Position numbers and translations under genes: made by a program. Below are positions 24,401 to 30,510 of a stretch of 64,000 nt of DNA, in pieces. Source of the DNA: Leguminivora glycinivorella (taxonomy: Eukaryota; Arthropoda; Insecta; Lepidoptera; Tortricidae); the NCBI RefSeq assembly GCF_023078275.1, contig NC_062982.1:3298501-3362500 (forward strand), given 5' to 3'. The notes beneath the pieces were generated by a model, which did no database searches, was not told the DNA's origin, and worked only from the letters and a program-made list of their open reading frames with translations. How positions within the stretch are numbered: position 1 is the first letter of the stretch; every line of letters begins with the position of its first letter.

Positions 24401-27400
24401 ATATATACGTTTAATGAGTACCGAAGCAGCATCGGTCGTGGAACGGCCCCTTGTGAAACCGAACTGTTTGCTTGTAAGTAATCTATGTCTGTTGAAGTGT
24501 CCCAGTAGATCATTTAACATTAGCTTCTCAAAGACTTTACTTAGAACAGGAAGTATTGATATGGGACGGAAATTGGTTATATCACTCGAATCACCCGATT
24601 TAAAAAGCGGTATGACTTTGCTACATTTCATAAGATCTGGAAAGGTGCCTTGTGAAATTGAAATATTATATATTACGGCCAAGTAAGGTGCTATTATATC
24701 TATGACATGACTAATTACTTTAACTGATGTTCCCCATAAGTCTTCCGTTTTCTTTAAATTGAGTGACTTGAATGTTTTAACAATATTTACTGAGTCTACT
24801 TGACTAAATTCAAATGAATTATTACATTTCTTAACATTAGCACAAAGTAATGAATGGGCTTGAGCCGCAGAAGAATGTAAACATTTTGTGGTGTTAACGG
24901 CTATGTTTGAGAAATAATCTTCGAATGCCGAGGCAACATCGCTGTTCGACATTATTTGTTGATTATCTGATACAATGTTGACTTGACAATCGCGTGATTT
25001 ACATTTACCAGCTTCTTTATTTATAATACTCCAAGTTGTTTTCACTTTGTTGTCCGACACTTTCAATTTAGAACTAATAAAGTTTTTCTTGGCAGTTAAA
25101 CACACTTTCTTGAAGATTCTTGAGTAGTTTCTTACATAGTCCAGGAATTCTGAATTCTTGTTCAGCTCTCTCTCACCATAAAGTTCATAAAGTCTTTTTC
25201 TACTTTTGTGAATACCTACAGTAGCCCATTCACTAAACTTTGTTTTAACTTTTGACCCACTAATAGATTTCACTTTGAAATTGTTATTAAATTGATTAAG
25301 AATTACATTGAAAACTTCTTGATACAAATGATTACAGTCATAATGCGAAAATGGTATTATAGACAAACTATGTTGAATTTCATTTTTGAATGATTCCAAG
25401 CGAGATCCAGTAATGGGTCTATATGTTATTGTTTGTGGAGTATCATGAATAACGTTTAAGAAAGCTGCCCTTTGGCCGCTGTGATTGGAATGAAAACAGT
25501 TAAATAATTTCTTATCTATACATTCACAGTTACAAAAAATATTATCTAGGCATGTTGCACTAGTCACACCTACCCGGGTAGGTTCAAGAAATAAATTAAA
25601 TAAATTAAATGATTTAAACAAACAGAGCATTTTAACAGTATTACTAGATGACTCGAGCAAGTTAACATTAAAATCTCCACATACAATAACATGTTTTTGG
25701 CCCTTGCACACTAACTTCAGAACATTTTCCATTGTAGATTCAAATATGCTGAAGTCAGCTGATGGTGGTCTATAAACACATACAATAATATATCTGTCTA
25801 ATTCAGCACATGAAATTTCTATAGTTCTTTCTATGGAATATTTTACAACATCTTTGCGCTCTTTACACTTCATACAATTTTTAACAATAATAAGGGAGCC
25901 ACCATGAACAGCAGATTTTCTGGCAAAAAAACTAGCTAATTTAAAATTAACATAATCAAATATCAACTGTTCTTGTTTCAACCAATGTTCAGTAATACAC
26001 ATAACTTAGACATTATTACTATCTAAAAATAATCCTACTTCTAATTCTTTGCTGGAAAAACCCTGAATATTCTGGTGAACAACGTTCATACTCAGGTGTT
26101 TTTCCGCTGTCTTACAATCTAGTTTAAATGAGGCATGGGGTCCTTGGCTTTGTCAGCTGACTGAGACTTATATATAACACTATTACATCTATTTGGCTCA
26201 ATATTGAAGGCCAATAACTCCACTAAATATACAAAAAATTTCTTTGGCAAAAATACCTTCCGTGGAGCTAGCATGAAGCGCTCAATGAATTTATTTAAGT
26301 CAAAGAAATGGTACTTTTTATTAACAGCTATGGCATGGTACATTAAAGAATTGTAGTAAGCTATCTTACAATTATAGTCATATGATACATTTTCTGCATA
26401 AGGTAGTGCACATAATATAATTTTCCCCACACCAGATTTTTCAATAACATTTAGAGTGGACATCAATTTATCTATGCTAAGCTTATCTACATTAAGACTA
26501 TTTCCTAATAAAATTACTAATGTAGTACTGCTATCATAACATCCCTTTGAAATAAGGTCACATAAATGAGACAAAGTAATGTTTTGATAACAGTAATTTG
26601 TCACTTGTTGCTCTAACTGGTAGCTTAATAATGGGCCCATTCCTAACCCAATCTGATCTGAAAAAACAACAGTCTTACTGACTGCTCTAGGGGGCTGTTT
26701 AACTACTGCCGCATGCCTAGTTGTGTCGTGGGCCACATCGGCTTGAATAATCTTTGCTGGTGGCATTTGGCCACAATTACAATGTTTTCCATTTAATAAT
26801 GCCTTACACCGCTCATCCAAATCTCTATTTTCTAGCAGCAATTTATTAAAAGCCTGTATGTGCTCCTCAACTTGTTTTTTAGTGGTCTCATACATGGTGG
26901 ATACTGCCAAAAGCTCATCTTTCAGCCTGTTAATGTCGGCATTTAATTTCAGAAAATTTGATTCCTTGACTTCCAGGTCTGAATGACAGTCTTGAACCCT
27001 GTTTTTCATAACTGTTAATGTGTGTTTTAATTTACTATATTTTTTAATACATGCCTGGCCTTTGATCAGCTTTTGGGTTCTCCTAATATACCTATTAATC
27101 TTAATGTACTTTTTTAACTTATTACTACTATTAACACAGCAAAAGGGAGTGTACAAGTTTGTAATGGGTTGGCAACGCGCATGTGACAGTGACACTCCCT
27201 GCTTTCCATCAGGCGGACCGTATGCTTGTTTCCCACCGACGTAGTATAAAAAAAATGTATAGGAATTTTGTATATTTTGAGTAGGAGGACAGGAGTCGAA
27301 CCTTCAATGGTATAAAACAACGCCTTATATAAATAATCTATGTATACAATTTCGTCAACTCACCTGAGGCAAATCCTTGGACGGTGCACAATTAAGGCTC

Positions 27401-28176
27401 CCCAAATGTATGACATTCGGCGGCACAGGACGATAGCCCTCGAACACAGGATCTATATTCACCATCAACAACTCCACGTTATTCTTCAACTCTTCCAACG
27501 GAGGCATATCCTCGCCAAACAAGTCACGAAGCATCGCGTCTTCTTTCTCTTGATACAACATCATTAACCGATACATCAGGTAGCGGTTGTATAACTCCGT
27601 AACCTTCTCCCATAAAGTAAGGTTAAAGATACGGGTTCGTAAGAAATCTGGGTACAGGATTGGGTTGACAGGAGCACCCATCACCTGGTAATTCTCATCC
27701 AGTCCCCCTAGAGAACTCATCAATATAACAGGCGCCTTGAAGACGTGAGACAGTGCCAGCACCGATCTCGGCCACGCTTCTGCGATCACTAAATCGAACT
27801 TTTCTTTGTCAAACACCTTCTTTGTAGCCTCACTTTTAATTTGCTTCGGGAATATTTCCAATATAAGATCAAACGCTGTATCGATTTGCGTGTATAAATC
27901 ATTTCGCTTCCCGCTAGCAGTTTTGATGAAACGGTCGATCCATGGAGCGTAGGATATGTCATGAAGATCGACTTCTGTAAGATTCGGCGATGCCTGGTCC
28001 CGAAATGCTGGATCAGTGGTCAATATAACAACACGATGATGCTTCGCTAACTCTTGTGCTATTGGGCGGAACACCACCTGATGGCTGATAGATGGAGTTG
28101 GCACAACGATGAGAATTCGCGCGGTATCTCCGTATGCGCAGAGGCATATAAACACGCTTAGCCACCCGCCCGCCAT
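3178..28176 (-). CDS. UGT-A: UDP-glycosyltransferase, 4 exons (join of 27364-28176, 6022-6241, 3862-4081, 3178-3436)
   Basis: Family knowledge: insect UGTs are ER-membrane enzymes that move a sugar, usually glucose from UDP-glucose, onto small lipophilic compounds such as plant toxins, hormones, pigments and insecticides. Seen: 1512 coding bases, 503 residues. An N-terminal signal peptide (residues 1 to about 17) is followed by PTPSISHQVVFRP, which carries the catalytic-type His at 32. The acceptor-binding half is residues 18-271. The donor-binding half has SFGTN in exon 2 and the complete UGT signature at 352-380, ending in the DQ pair (379-380). A TM segment lies at about 472-494, with a short lysine-rich tail ending KVKTA (a KXKXX ER-retention pattern). 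Exon phases are 0, 1 and 2, all with GT..AG. The start is the ATG at 28176; an upstream in-frame TTG is not used. Intron 1 is 21.1 kb and full of transposons. The N-terminal motif resembles lepidopteran family UGT33 (inference). Confidence 0.9.
3437..3861 (-). other. UGT-A intron 3 (425 bp)
   Basis: Bounded by GTAAGT at the exon 3 end and ttccag before exon 4. No element is recognised inside. The unit B counterpart (40290-41053) is longer because it carries a MITE at 40758-40878 and other extra sequence. Confidence 0.8.
3862..4081 (-). CDS. UGT-A exon 3 (signature motif exon)
   Basis: 220 bp between the acceptor tttccag and the donor GTAAGT. The reading frame is open throughout when joined to exon 2 by the split codon C|GC (Arg345). 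It encodes HKKLVLFITQAG, then the sugar-nucleotide signature through DEAIRAGVPLLAFPMLGDQW, and ends in the split Gly. It starts without an ATG, so a simple ORF scan misses it. It differs from UGT-B exon 3 at four residues (G/A, R/G, L/S, D/V). Confidence 0.9.
4250..4490. repeat. CTGT-microsatellite interspersed repeat in intron 2
   Basis: Contains a (CTGT)n run at about 4291-4319, then ttacgctttcccgcttaaac and gattttgatgaaatttgg, a layout common to lepidopteran microsatellite-associated repeats. No coding potential. Absent from unit B intron 2. Confidence 0.55.
4493..5340 (-). mobile_element. 5'-truncated Penelope-like retroelement
   Basis: Minus-strand element made of the GIY-YIG-encoding 3' part of the Penelope ORF (4833-5330) and about 340 bp of 3' sequence containing the terminal block gttgaccacgaacgctgtaa (minus-strand sense, near 4575-4600). 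The same terminal block is found at 7405-7450, 14600-14640, 46075-46110 and 55060-55105. This copy is absent from the UGT-B intron, so it probably arrived after the duplication. Truncation at the 5' end is about 5335. Confidence 0.7.
4833..5330 (-). pseudogene. Penelope-like element ORF fragment, GIY-YIG endonuclease domain
   Basis: 165 residues, open. It begins at VPFVRGVTDRI, a segment typical of Penelope-like element polyproteins upstream of the nuclease. The GIY-YIG core follows: GVYRLDCECGLSYVGQT, then the conserved Arg and Glu in RSISTRVKEH, then a C-terminal extension rich in basic residues. The reverse transcriptase that should precede it is missing, so this is a dead fragment. In intact elements the endonuclease nicks target DNA to prime reverse transcription. 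The copy at 14074-14727 repeats its last ~70 residues. Confidence 0.8.
5341..5785. other. UGT-A intron 2, no gene
   Basis: Includes a fragment (about 5466-5550) similar to part of the 227-bp element at 47442-47668 (shared tagctatgactgtgtg-like and taggaacgc phrases). The segment 5745-5785 resembles the sequence just downstream of UGT-B exon 2 (44660-44701), which bears on the history of the exon duplicate. Confidence 0.45.
5786..5936 (-). pseudogene. partial duplicate of UGT exon 2 (exon 2')
   Basis: This 150-bp stretch translates in frame as GMAVFNRVFKELPNELPK, then DVLWKWKEPPAGLPDKVRTA and GCLPQWDLL. It matches the 3' two-thirds of the true exon 2 at 6022-6241, with a 4-residue insertion and several substitutions (E/G, W/C and S/W near the end). 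The GTGAGT donor is kept at 5785-5780. The first third (the DSSKHGVIYMSFG part) and its acceptor are not recognisable, so splicing it in would remove needed donor-site residues. It lies about 85 bp from the real exon and is probably a non-functional relic. Confidence 0.8.
6022..6241 (-). CDS. UGT-A exon 2
   Basis: 220 bp from the acceptor catttccag to the donor C|GTGAGT. In phase 0 after exon 1 it reads DLQSWMDSSKHGVIYMSFGT, the canonical start of the UGT C-terminal domain, and it ends WLPQSDLL plus the first base of Arg345. It is identical to UGT-B exon 2 except for one Ala/Val change (EPPAGLP versus EPPVGLP), the most conserved of the four exons. Confidence 0.92.
6248..6613. repeat. interspersed repeat shared with unit B
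   Basis: Nearly identical to 44928-45296 in unit B, including gaagctcacgacgggcctac and the C/T-rich stretch with cctcggctttcctctcg. The plus-strand open frames through it are fortuitous. It resembles a decayed fragment of a lepidopteran LINE lying in reverse, but I cannot name the family. It predates the duplication. Confidence 0.5.
6614..6706. repeat. CGTCGGTGG-family inner fragment
   Basis: Matches the part of the 897-1850 element around ctgccggtgagtaaggctgc through gttccgtcta. The unit B counterpart is 45297-45390. Confidence 0.6.
6999..7207. repeat. CGTCGGTGG-family half element
   Basis: One arm of the palindromic family, from ttgtcctttgagtcgtcggc to the outer end gccaccgacgtagtat. Orthologous to 45680-45888 in unit B, so it is older than the duplication. 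The gap before it (6707-6998) holds AT-rich sequence shared with unit B and no gene. Confidence 0.7.
7517..10357 (+). mobile_element. 2.84-kb TIR element, copy 1 (left arm of giant palindrome)
   Basis: Starts TCGTCCCCTTACTGC and ends with the inverted form ...TTAATGGGACGA. The terminal inverted repeats share TGCAAATACCGACTA and continue imperfectly into GTGNNAAAAAGTNA. It has no transposase-sized frame; the longest open frames are about 70 codons. It contains gtttattcattgttaactgt-type sequence and an internal block around 8930-9210 with taa-poor frames that are probably fortuitous. Absent at the orthologous place in unit B (near 46175-46215). A 2-bp target duplication is suggested by the flanks. 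Superfamily unassigned. Confidence 0.85.
10358..10387. other. 30-bp spacer between the inverted elements: inverted host sequence
   Basis: The spacer reads atatgctcgttcaggtgacg on through tcacacat. Its reverse complement is host sequence found uninterrupted in unit B at about 46183-46211 (catgtgtgacgtcacctgaa then cgagcata). In unit A this host piece is thus flipped and held between the two element copies. Confidence 0.9.
10388..13227 (-). mobile_element. 2.84-kb TIR element, copy 2 (right arm of giant palindrome)
   Basis: Reverse complement of 7517-10357 with only scattered differences (for example ggtgtat at 9967 versus ggtatat when read in the same sense) and a length of 2840 versus 2841 bp. 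The right-hand host flank resumes with ttttttcttgatgtgtccga, which in unit B follows directly on the host segment at 46211. The near-identity of the copies means either recent insertion or ongoing gene conversion between arms. Confidence 0.85.
13228..13675. other. UGT-A intron 1 host sequence shared with unit B
   Basis: Collinear with 46206-46520 and 47400-47796 in unit B, where it is interrupted by a GGTTCC element plus palindrome and by a 227-bp element. No gene. Confidence 0.7.
13676..13897. mobile_element. two head-to-tail MITEs of the GGGCCACTTGCAC family
   Basis: Copies at 13676-13794 and 13795-13897, each starting (a)agggycacttgyac and ending with the complement (gtgcaagt.nccct), with a gggttaacc core. 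Orthologous copies sit at 47797-48018 and a third, separate copy at 40758-40878. The ends are typical MITE inverted repeats; the superfamily is not assigned. Confidence 0.7.
14074..14727 (+). mobile_element. Penelope-like element 3' fragment with target duplication
   Basis: Plus-strand copy of the last ~75 codons of the element seen at 4493-5340 (KEHIADVKHRRQRSAVSEH and onward, 14090-14320) plus its 3' region. It is bounded by the 11-bp direct repeat aggctacaaac at 14063-14073 and 14728-14738. Unit B has the single-copy empty site at about 48190-48200. Near its end (14606-14640) is the conserved block cgttgaccacgaacgctgta. Confidence 0.85.
14930..15194. repeat. two adjacent hairpin-forming inverted repeats
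   Basis: First: arms 14930-15003 and 15033-15107 around gatcgtgatcaccgattaaa and its complement. Second: arms 15118-15146 and 15165-15194 around aggtactttagatatttttg and its complement. Unit B retains only the first left arm (48405-48477), where a GGTTCC element now interrupts the sequence. They look like remnants of a fold-back element. No coding content. Confidence 0.65.
15309..15682. repeat. terminal palindrome of the Helitron-class element
   Basis: Perfect or nearly perfect arms of about 175 bp (15309-15484 and 15506-15682) around a short loop near 15484-15506. Each arm contains ACACGACTGCCCCC (15334-15347; complement at 15639-15652), the same motif that closes the far end of the element at 22226-22239. 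Subterminal hairpins and short inverted repeats are known in Helitron2/Helentron-type rolling-circle transposons, but a palindrome this long is unusual. Confidence 0.75.
15334..22239 (-). mobile_element. autonomous Helitron-class rolling-circle transposon (Helitron2/Helentron-like)
   Basis: About 6.9 kb, carrying one intact Rep/helicase gene on the minus strand. The outer motifs ACACGACTGCCCCC (15334) and its complement GGGGGCAGTCGTGT (22226-22239) form short terminal inverted repeats. Classical Helitrons lack these, but Helitron2/Helentron variants have them. I see no classical TC/CTRR ends. Exact termini are uncertain. Unit B lacks the element entirely. The leader 21486-22239 is AT-rich and without a second gene. 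Confidence 0.75.
15729..21485 (-). CDS. Helitron Rep/PIF1-helicase protein with protease-like insert
   Basis: 1918 residues, no stops. In order: a basic N-terminus; about eight tandem copies of a ~23-residue charged repeat (xLREHASLMRDSESPxARETR, residues ~85-250); a Cys-rich zinc-like domain (CFCC..CCNRC, ~285-330); a segment with GRQCTANAATA (~525) and YYLFDSHSRG (~652-662) that looks like a papain-fold protease/deubiquitinase Cys plus Asp-x-His arrangement; the Rep HUH endonuclease with HVHM (~1009) and the two-Tyr motif YYITKYISK (~1136); then a PIF1-type helicase with GGAGTGKT (~1471), IIDEIS (~1556), VHKLQGTTL (~1846) and ALSRV (~1874). It would nick, unwind and strand-transfer element DNA by rolling circle. 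The uninterrupted ORF suggests a recent, possibly active copy. It is not part of UGT function. Confidence 0.92.
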   Translation of the reverse strand: MALSSKTKKARQMADKRRNESPRARERRLKNTRDRMSEHYSQLSNEEKQVISKKSAINKSSALKRETKQKKEVRLAGHRLHMTQIRLEESLSARSARLSQMSINASMMRQLESPDDRDSRLTQMREHASLMRDSESPTARETRLTQLREHASLMRDSESPATRETRLTQLREHVSLMRDSESPAAREMRLSQMREHASLMRDSESPAARETRLSQLREHAALIRELESPTARAIRLTQSREYSASSREHEAPSSREERLSGMRRYYYDSRRQIFDNDSNFEQQISKIPEHVCFCCDKTFYEKQTRRISAASTNIPLPHDHPDIFMCCNRCANSLLKHKTPPTAYWNNMRVAPIPPELQCLNEMEVRLISRVRPFMKVVRLGGRFGQQGFKGQATLFAQQVEELSEQLPIAASDAGLTIVAETLENVTSSRRYCVDINKIKKALEWLVLNNHLYANVQVIFAIDEDRINEQIIEAVTVPPTQPLQSSLRNETSLHFKPINDEKSILRGHFHQGSDRFSMESRGRQCTANAATAIAYSAVKQVRDWTSSDIDRVLLAGDGYFLQCMARLPHRPNYLNTEELLPNLTIGGQTSNVHIEPDVVIGLIRPDAPELMLPGTFSSIDDAVHHFFASSESGIVTCETGYAVAIMKRDAEYYLFDSHSRGPKGFVAGDRGTAIVMKFAFEQPLCRHLLVVLNVRSERNLQFSITAITSQENIVTPDEISIAAASGVAVSCDDDENNEAGVDILESLNDGEIVTTSLMPIDTDVPDVNTVLPDIDVNRSIPVRELKRKTAPPVSILREQRAEELAWVKLFPDGKNGFREHRQVPITPLDYFQSRVMSHDERFQTNEYLFFALSMVELYKAQQNVSVCGRLRQDGVEPTNVVQNVHLVMRNIRGTQSYWHKAFTDLMAMVRNLGAPHFYITLSCNDLHWPDILVALLAADGRPGFPVSELSFPEKLRLVESYPVTLCRQFMLRLNTFLTHLKRQDDPILGRPIVDFWWRIEFQLRGSPHVHMVVWCADMPPFDTDEGIALLDQVVSCALPDNNTDPELRELILRVQMHKHTHTCYKNGTNFCRFGFSKAPAPRSRILDDDEAVRNGGRFYVLKRAEGEEDINNYNPRMLRMWKGNIDVQPCGTATGIAYYITKYISKSEPADVSKSIQDAMKRVQEKGGSMAKQVFAMQNAILTHREVSACEAAVRLCHIKMRDSSRKVIFVNTCVPEERYRMLRVDDGANEPYQNIFDRYMSRPLPLEQLSLGEFAVWYEPVTRNNYTEDDQDADAYEDAAEDSAPQRTITLLDNRGKMKKRNRPAVLRTRYYTPNSDPEAYYYSLLAAHVPFRSERELKEGYNSAKEAFFAKKELLRPLQEGSTAEEMARWEQEIQQAISRVVAENLAAHTNTTSSEENVGDIVEFNEEHENDGFVFEEVDEAEMRSMPDLQYATAVNSMNIQQRELFKNVSDQLLRTEHNREPLRIFVTGGAGTGKTFTLKLIVEQICRLTNNSISKTVKVTAPTGVAARLIGGATLHSTFALPIEKGRNETMRLLTGERLQRERQRWSGVQWLIIDEISMVPYTTLRNVHLRLQQLKMNNDFFGGVNILLFGDLMQLPPVSKSAGGAYCFKQPQHLESEVNLWAMFTFCELPQNMRQADDTSFVDILNSLRVGQLTMQQLEVLDRRRIPLVSPFADGECVRIFPTTQQVNDYNSMMTNELAKSCVMYNIVAVDVSLEAKTYGQTPKADFISSDTNKTGGIPKTIKIAVGSRVMLRKNINVGHGLVNGAMGVVKKIEWPALRRDQLEPGELPQAVFVEFDDKTIPNNIVGLGVRIETTTTEFDALRGQGKVERRMLPLILCWAVTVHKLQGTTLNTAVVDLGSKIFAKGQAYVALSRVKKLEGLAISVLDPRKLIRDPHDQKSLDELNRLRNLNNN
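21486..22323. other. Helitron leader and flank
   Basis: AT-rich sequence upstream of the Rep/helicase start, with repeated phrases (ctgaaatcgcctttcaaagc near 21940; aagatcgcccttt near 21803) that are degenerate copies of one another. A promoter cannot be defined. The terminal motif ends at 22239; 22240-22323 is ordinary flank. Confidence 0.5.
23237..26089 (-). pseudogene. LINE ORF2: endonuclease plus reverse transcriptase with one in-frame stop
   Basis: 921 open codons from 26002, preceded in the same frame by ATG at 26089 and MNVVHQNIQGFSSKELEVGL, the usual start of an apurinic-type endonuclease. A TAA at 26008-26006 separates the two parts just before VMCITEHWL. Domains: endonuclease with CITEHW, CGDFNVN and the SNHSGQ segment; reverse transcriptase with FRPIS, SKAFDCVDH, GVPQGSILGP and FADDTSLLF; then a C-terminal region ending in the LPDTALRLP block. 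In an active element it nicks DNA and copies its RNA. The single nonsense codon implies a recently inactivated copy unless translation restarts at 26002. Confidence 0.9.
26119..27130 (-). CDS. LINE ORF1 protein (coiled coil plus esterase-like C-terminus)
   Basis: About 337 element-derived codons ending in TAG at 26121-26119. The 21 residues predicted further upstream come from the host CGTCGGTGG repeat and are not part of the protein; the first element Met is at 27009. A coiled-coil-like stretch (about 27010-26790, heptads of L/K/E) is followed by a Cys-rich spot (CKALLNGKHCNCGQ), then VVFSDQIGLGMGPLL and VILLGNSLNVDKLS, which resemble the SGNH-esterase-like domain found in CR1-type ORF1 proteins (inference). 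It would bind the element RNA. Confidence 0.7.
27249..27363 (-). other. UGT-A intron 1, 5' end
   Basis: Short host intron sequence next to exon 1, collinear with 49283-49385 in unit B (tataggaattt.gtatatttt, caacgccttata). Confidence 0.7.
27364..28176 (-). CDS. UGT-A exon 1 (signal peptide and acceptor-binding domain)
   Basis: 813 bp, 271 codons, phase 0 at both ends. It starts at the ATG at 28176 (MAGGWLSVFICLCAYG) and ends ...CTCAG|GTGAGT. It contains PTPSISHQVVFRP (His32), TTDPAF, LTEVDLHDISY and LDENYQVMGAPVNP. It differs from UGT-B exon 1 at ten residues, including A2V, G3D, R59P, S63P, L106S, D123E, S138P, V150I and V165M. Several of these lie in regions that shape the acceptor pocket in the family. 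Confidence 0.93.
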
Positions 28177-28409
28177 TCTCAAGCTATATCACACAAATGC
28201 GAAGAATGCAAAACTATAATGCCGCTATCTGTGACAATGTAGTATAAAGAAACATAGTAATACCTGTATATTGTATAATTTCTGCCTTAGATGGAGGTTC
28301 GTTAGATGCGATTTTTCTTTGCAAACTTGACTCGTGTTGTGTGTTTGCCTCGAGAATAACCGGGCAGATTAAGATTACTAGGCGCTTGTGCGCTAGGTGC
28401 AAGGTTAAG

Positions 28410-28548
28410 CAGGTACAGTCGACACGCAACTGTGGGTACAGGTAATCATTTTAACAAATATTTTGATTTGTGTTTTTTATGTAGTCACACAACTTTTTTT
28501 TTTTCTGTAATATGACATCTTATTTCGATTTTTTTCAGGTACAGTCGA
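28410..28548. mobile_element. 113-bp insertion with 13-bp target duplication upstream of UGT-A
   Basis: The direct repeat caggtacagtcga (28410-28422 and 28536-28548) brackets 113 bp not present upstream of UGT-B, where the same site (about 50404) reads straight through. The inserted piece is related, in opposite orientation, to 47290-47398 (tatgacatcttatttcgatt; tgtagtcacac). A 13-bp duplication suggests target-primed retroposition. Confidence 0.8.
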
Positions 28549-28681
28549 GTTCATAAATATGTTAATATTATAAAGAAACGGGCTAAAACCAGCGCTGGAC
28601 ACCAGTCTAGCATATGCTGAGCTTGCTACCCACGGCCAACATGACTCACTAATTTAGGTTACGCTTTTAAACAATAAGTTA

Positions 28682-29711
28682 GTACCGTAGAGTTGCGTAT
28701 CTTCGCCTGGGTTTTGACACCTTTTCTAAAAAATCACCCAATTTGGAGACATTTTAGTCCATTCTGGCAAAAAAACTCAATTTAGTACTCTGAACCTTCA
28801 GTATAGTCCTCAAAAGGTTCGAATTTCATTGGTTAACTTGGTAATAAACGGGCTTAAAGGTGATAGGCGAAGATTGGGTGCCATTCCCTAACTTCGCCTC
28901 TGGCATGCTTTACCGCTTAGAATAAACTTTCCTGTGACTCAAACACGTTAAGTCGTATATCCTTAGAGTGGGATAAAATAATATGAACTCTAATCAGACG
29001 AAACTAAGTTCATTTTTGAAAAAAATGGGTAGTAGGCGAAGTTCGGCGTCGATCTGACGTTATTTCATACATTTTCTGTGAAGATGCTAGGGTTGCCAAA
29101 AGTTAACCAACTGGTCAAGTAAAGGAGAGTAATGGTTTTCAAGTAAAATATGTTGATTATTTCAAAAACTTATCTCTTTCCGCTTATTATTAACATTTTC
29201 ATAATTGAGATCAAATTTACCTTTAGTTTTGATGTCAAAAATAGATAATATTATTCAACAAATTAATGTGTCACAACGAATCTGACAACCCTAAGGGTAG
29301 GCGAAGTTCGGCAACAAGATGAACGAAAACTACCTTCACTAACGTTTTATTCTATTGTAAATTCTATACGTAAGCTAGCCATTAAATAACAGTTCCATAT
29401 GAAAGAGAAATAGTTGTAGCACATAGTAATGTGACAAATTTAACATTGGCTGCTCTGTATCACTTTATAAAATCAAAGTTAAAACACTTCCTTAAAAAAA
29501 CGTGTGGTTGGTGTCGGACAAAAAACCTAACTGATCGTGAACTTTATGAAGTTAGCAGTAGTTTGTTCGGAGAATCTTGCCACTCACAAAAAATACTCTG
29601 TATTTAGCAGTTTTCTGTAAGGCTAGGACTGTAAATATTTAATTTATGGCAACTTATGTCTAACTCGGCGATGTTAGGTATCGCAGGCGAAGATACGACA
29701 CTTTACGGTAC
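28682..29711. mobile_element. 1.03-kb TIR element with repeated GGCGAAG motif
   Basis: Terminal inverted repeats of about 27 bp start GTACCGTA and run into CGTATCTTCGCC (28682-28708; complement 29685-29711). The heptamer GGCGAAG or its complement occurs at 28701, 28865, 28892, 29035, 29300 and 29686, usually within aggcgaagttcgg or aggcgaagat. No coding frame. Part of the insertion block separating the UGT-A 5' flank from its upstream homology with unit B. Confidence 0.75.
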
Positions 29712-29798
29712 AGTCAGCTGCATAGAAAAGGAGACGCCCTGCCAAACAAATTTGTAGGTATGCAAGGGTGTCTACTTTTCTCTGTAGCTGTCTGTACC
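29707..29798. mobile_element. 92-bp hairpin MITE
   Basis: Ends ggtacagtcagctgcatag and the complement ctgtagctgtctgtacc, with arms of about 34 bp around aaacaaatttgtag. It overlaps the end of the previous element by 5 bp (GGTAC), so the two are abutting or one inserted at the other's tip. Confidence 0.65.
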
Positions 29799-30360
29799 TA
29801 ACATAAAATAAGTATGTAATTTTTGTACTTAAGACCCCTTACTCCTTAGAGCGCTCATCAATTTCACGAAACGGCCATCGATAGATGGCGTTGGCGCTCG
29901 GTACGCGAGCACCGGCAACTCACCGCGCGTTTCAACGCAGACACTAATAATGTTGATAGTTTTGAATTAAATTGCTAATAACATAATTTTCAATTTTATA
30001 TGGGGACTCTTTATTTAATTTCATATTCATGGTATGGTAGTAGTAAATAAGGTATATGAATGTAGTAAAAGTATAGTATTAGTCTACATGTACATATATA
30101 AATTCAGGTTTCCTAATTGATTGATTCAACAACCAACACCGCTGAGCCGAAACTACGAAAGCTAGAAAGTCGAAATTTGTATAGATTGCATTAACAAAAT
30201 TTCGAAGAGATAAGAATCGATTATGAAAATTTACACCCCTAGTAGAGGGAAAAGGGGGGTAAAAGTTTGTAGCGGGATCAATTTGTTTTTTTTTTATTAG
30301 GAAAATTTTAGTTAGGAACTTGAAATTAGAGAATAGTTTAATAGTGATTTCTGTTTTTTA
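29799..30360. other. gene-free sequence, probable repeat remnants
   Basis: No supportable gene. A GC-richer patch at 29860-29935 (gatagatggcgttggcgctc) resembles the gatggcgctaata phrase at 56291 and 60292. The remainder is AT-rich. Confidence 0.35.
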
Positions 30361-30510
30361 GGGTTCCGTAGTCAACTAGGAACTCTTATAGTTTCGCCAT
30401 GTCTGTCTGTCCATCCGTCCGTCCGTCCGTCCGTCCGTCCGTCCGTCCGTCCGTCCGTCCGTCCGCGGATAATCTCAGTAACCGTAAGCACTAGAAAGTC
30501 GTCAGTTGAG
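30361..30510 (-). repeat. truncated GGTTCC element with GTCC microsatellite
   Basis: Begins gggttccgtagtcaactagg, then tttcgccatgtctgtctgtc and (GTCC)n to about 30463, then gcggataatctcagtaaccg. It matches one end of the full elements at 46527, 48481 and 50854-54760; the rest is missing. Confidence 0.75.

Larger units (their letters stand above)
22737..27130 (-). mobile_element. CR1/Jockey-like LINE, 4.4 kb, nearly complete
   Basis: Minus-strand element with ORF1 (26119 to about 27130), ORF2 (23237-26089, one nonsense codon), a 3' region of about 500 bp and a 3' terminal run of TTTTCA repeats (gaaaat repeats at 22737-22759 on the plus strand). It is flanked by TTAA at 22733-22736 and 27131-27134, consistent with a short target duplication. 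ORF1 has no clear start inside the element, so the copy is probably slightly 5' truncated. Confidence 0.85.
22324..27248. mobile_element. CGTCGGTGG palindromic element split by a nested LINE
   Basis: Left arm 22324-22540 (tatactacgtcggtggcaaa onward) and right arm 22570-22736 continuing at 27131-27248 (outer end gtagtata). The LINE at 22737-27130 sits inside the inner palindrome (acttaa/cacagc). Removing it restores the continuous family sequence seen at 7060-7085. Part of the right arm has an orthologue at 49136-49282. Confidence 0.75.

Noticed and set aside
28177..28182. UGT-A start at the TTG six bases upstream (and likewise for UGT-B at 50204)
   Set aside because: The ATG at 28176 (50198 in UGT-B) gives a normal signal peptide and is a standard start codon; TTG starts are not expected in insect nuclear genes.
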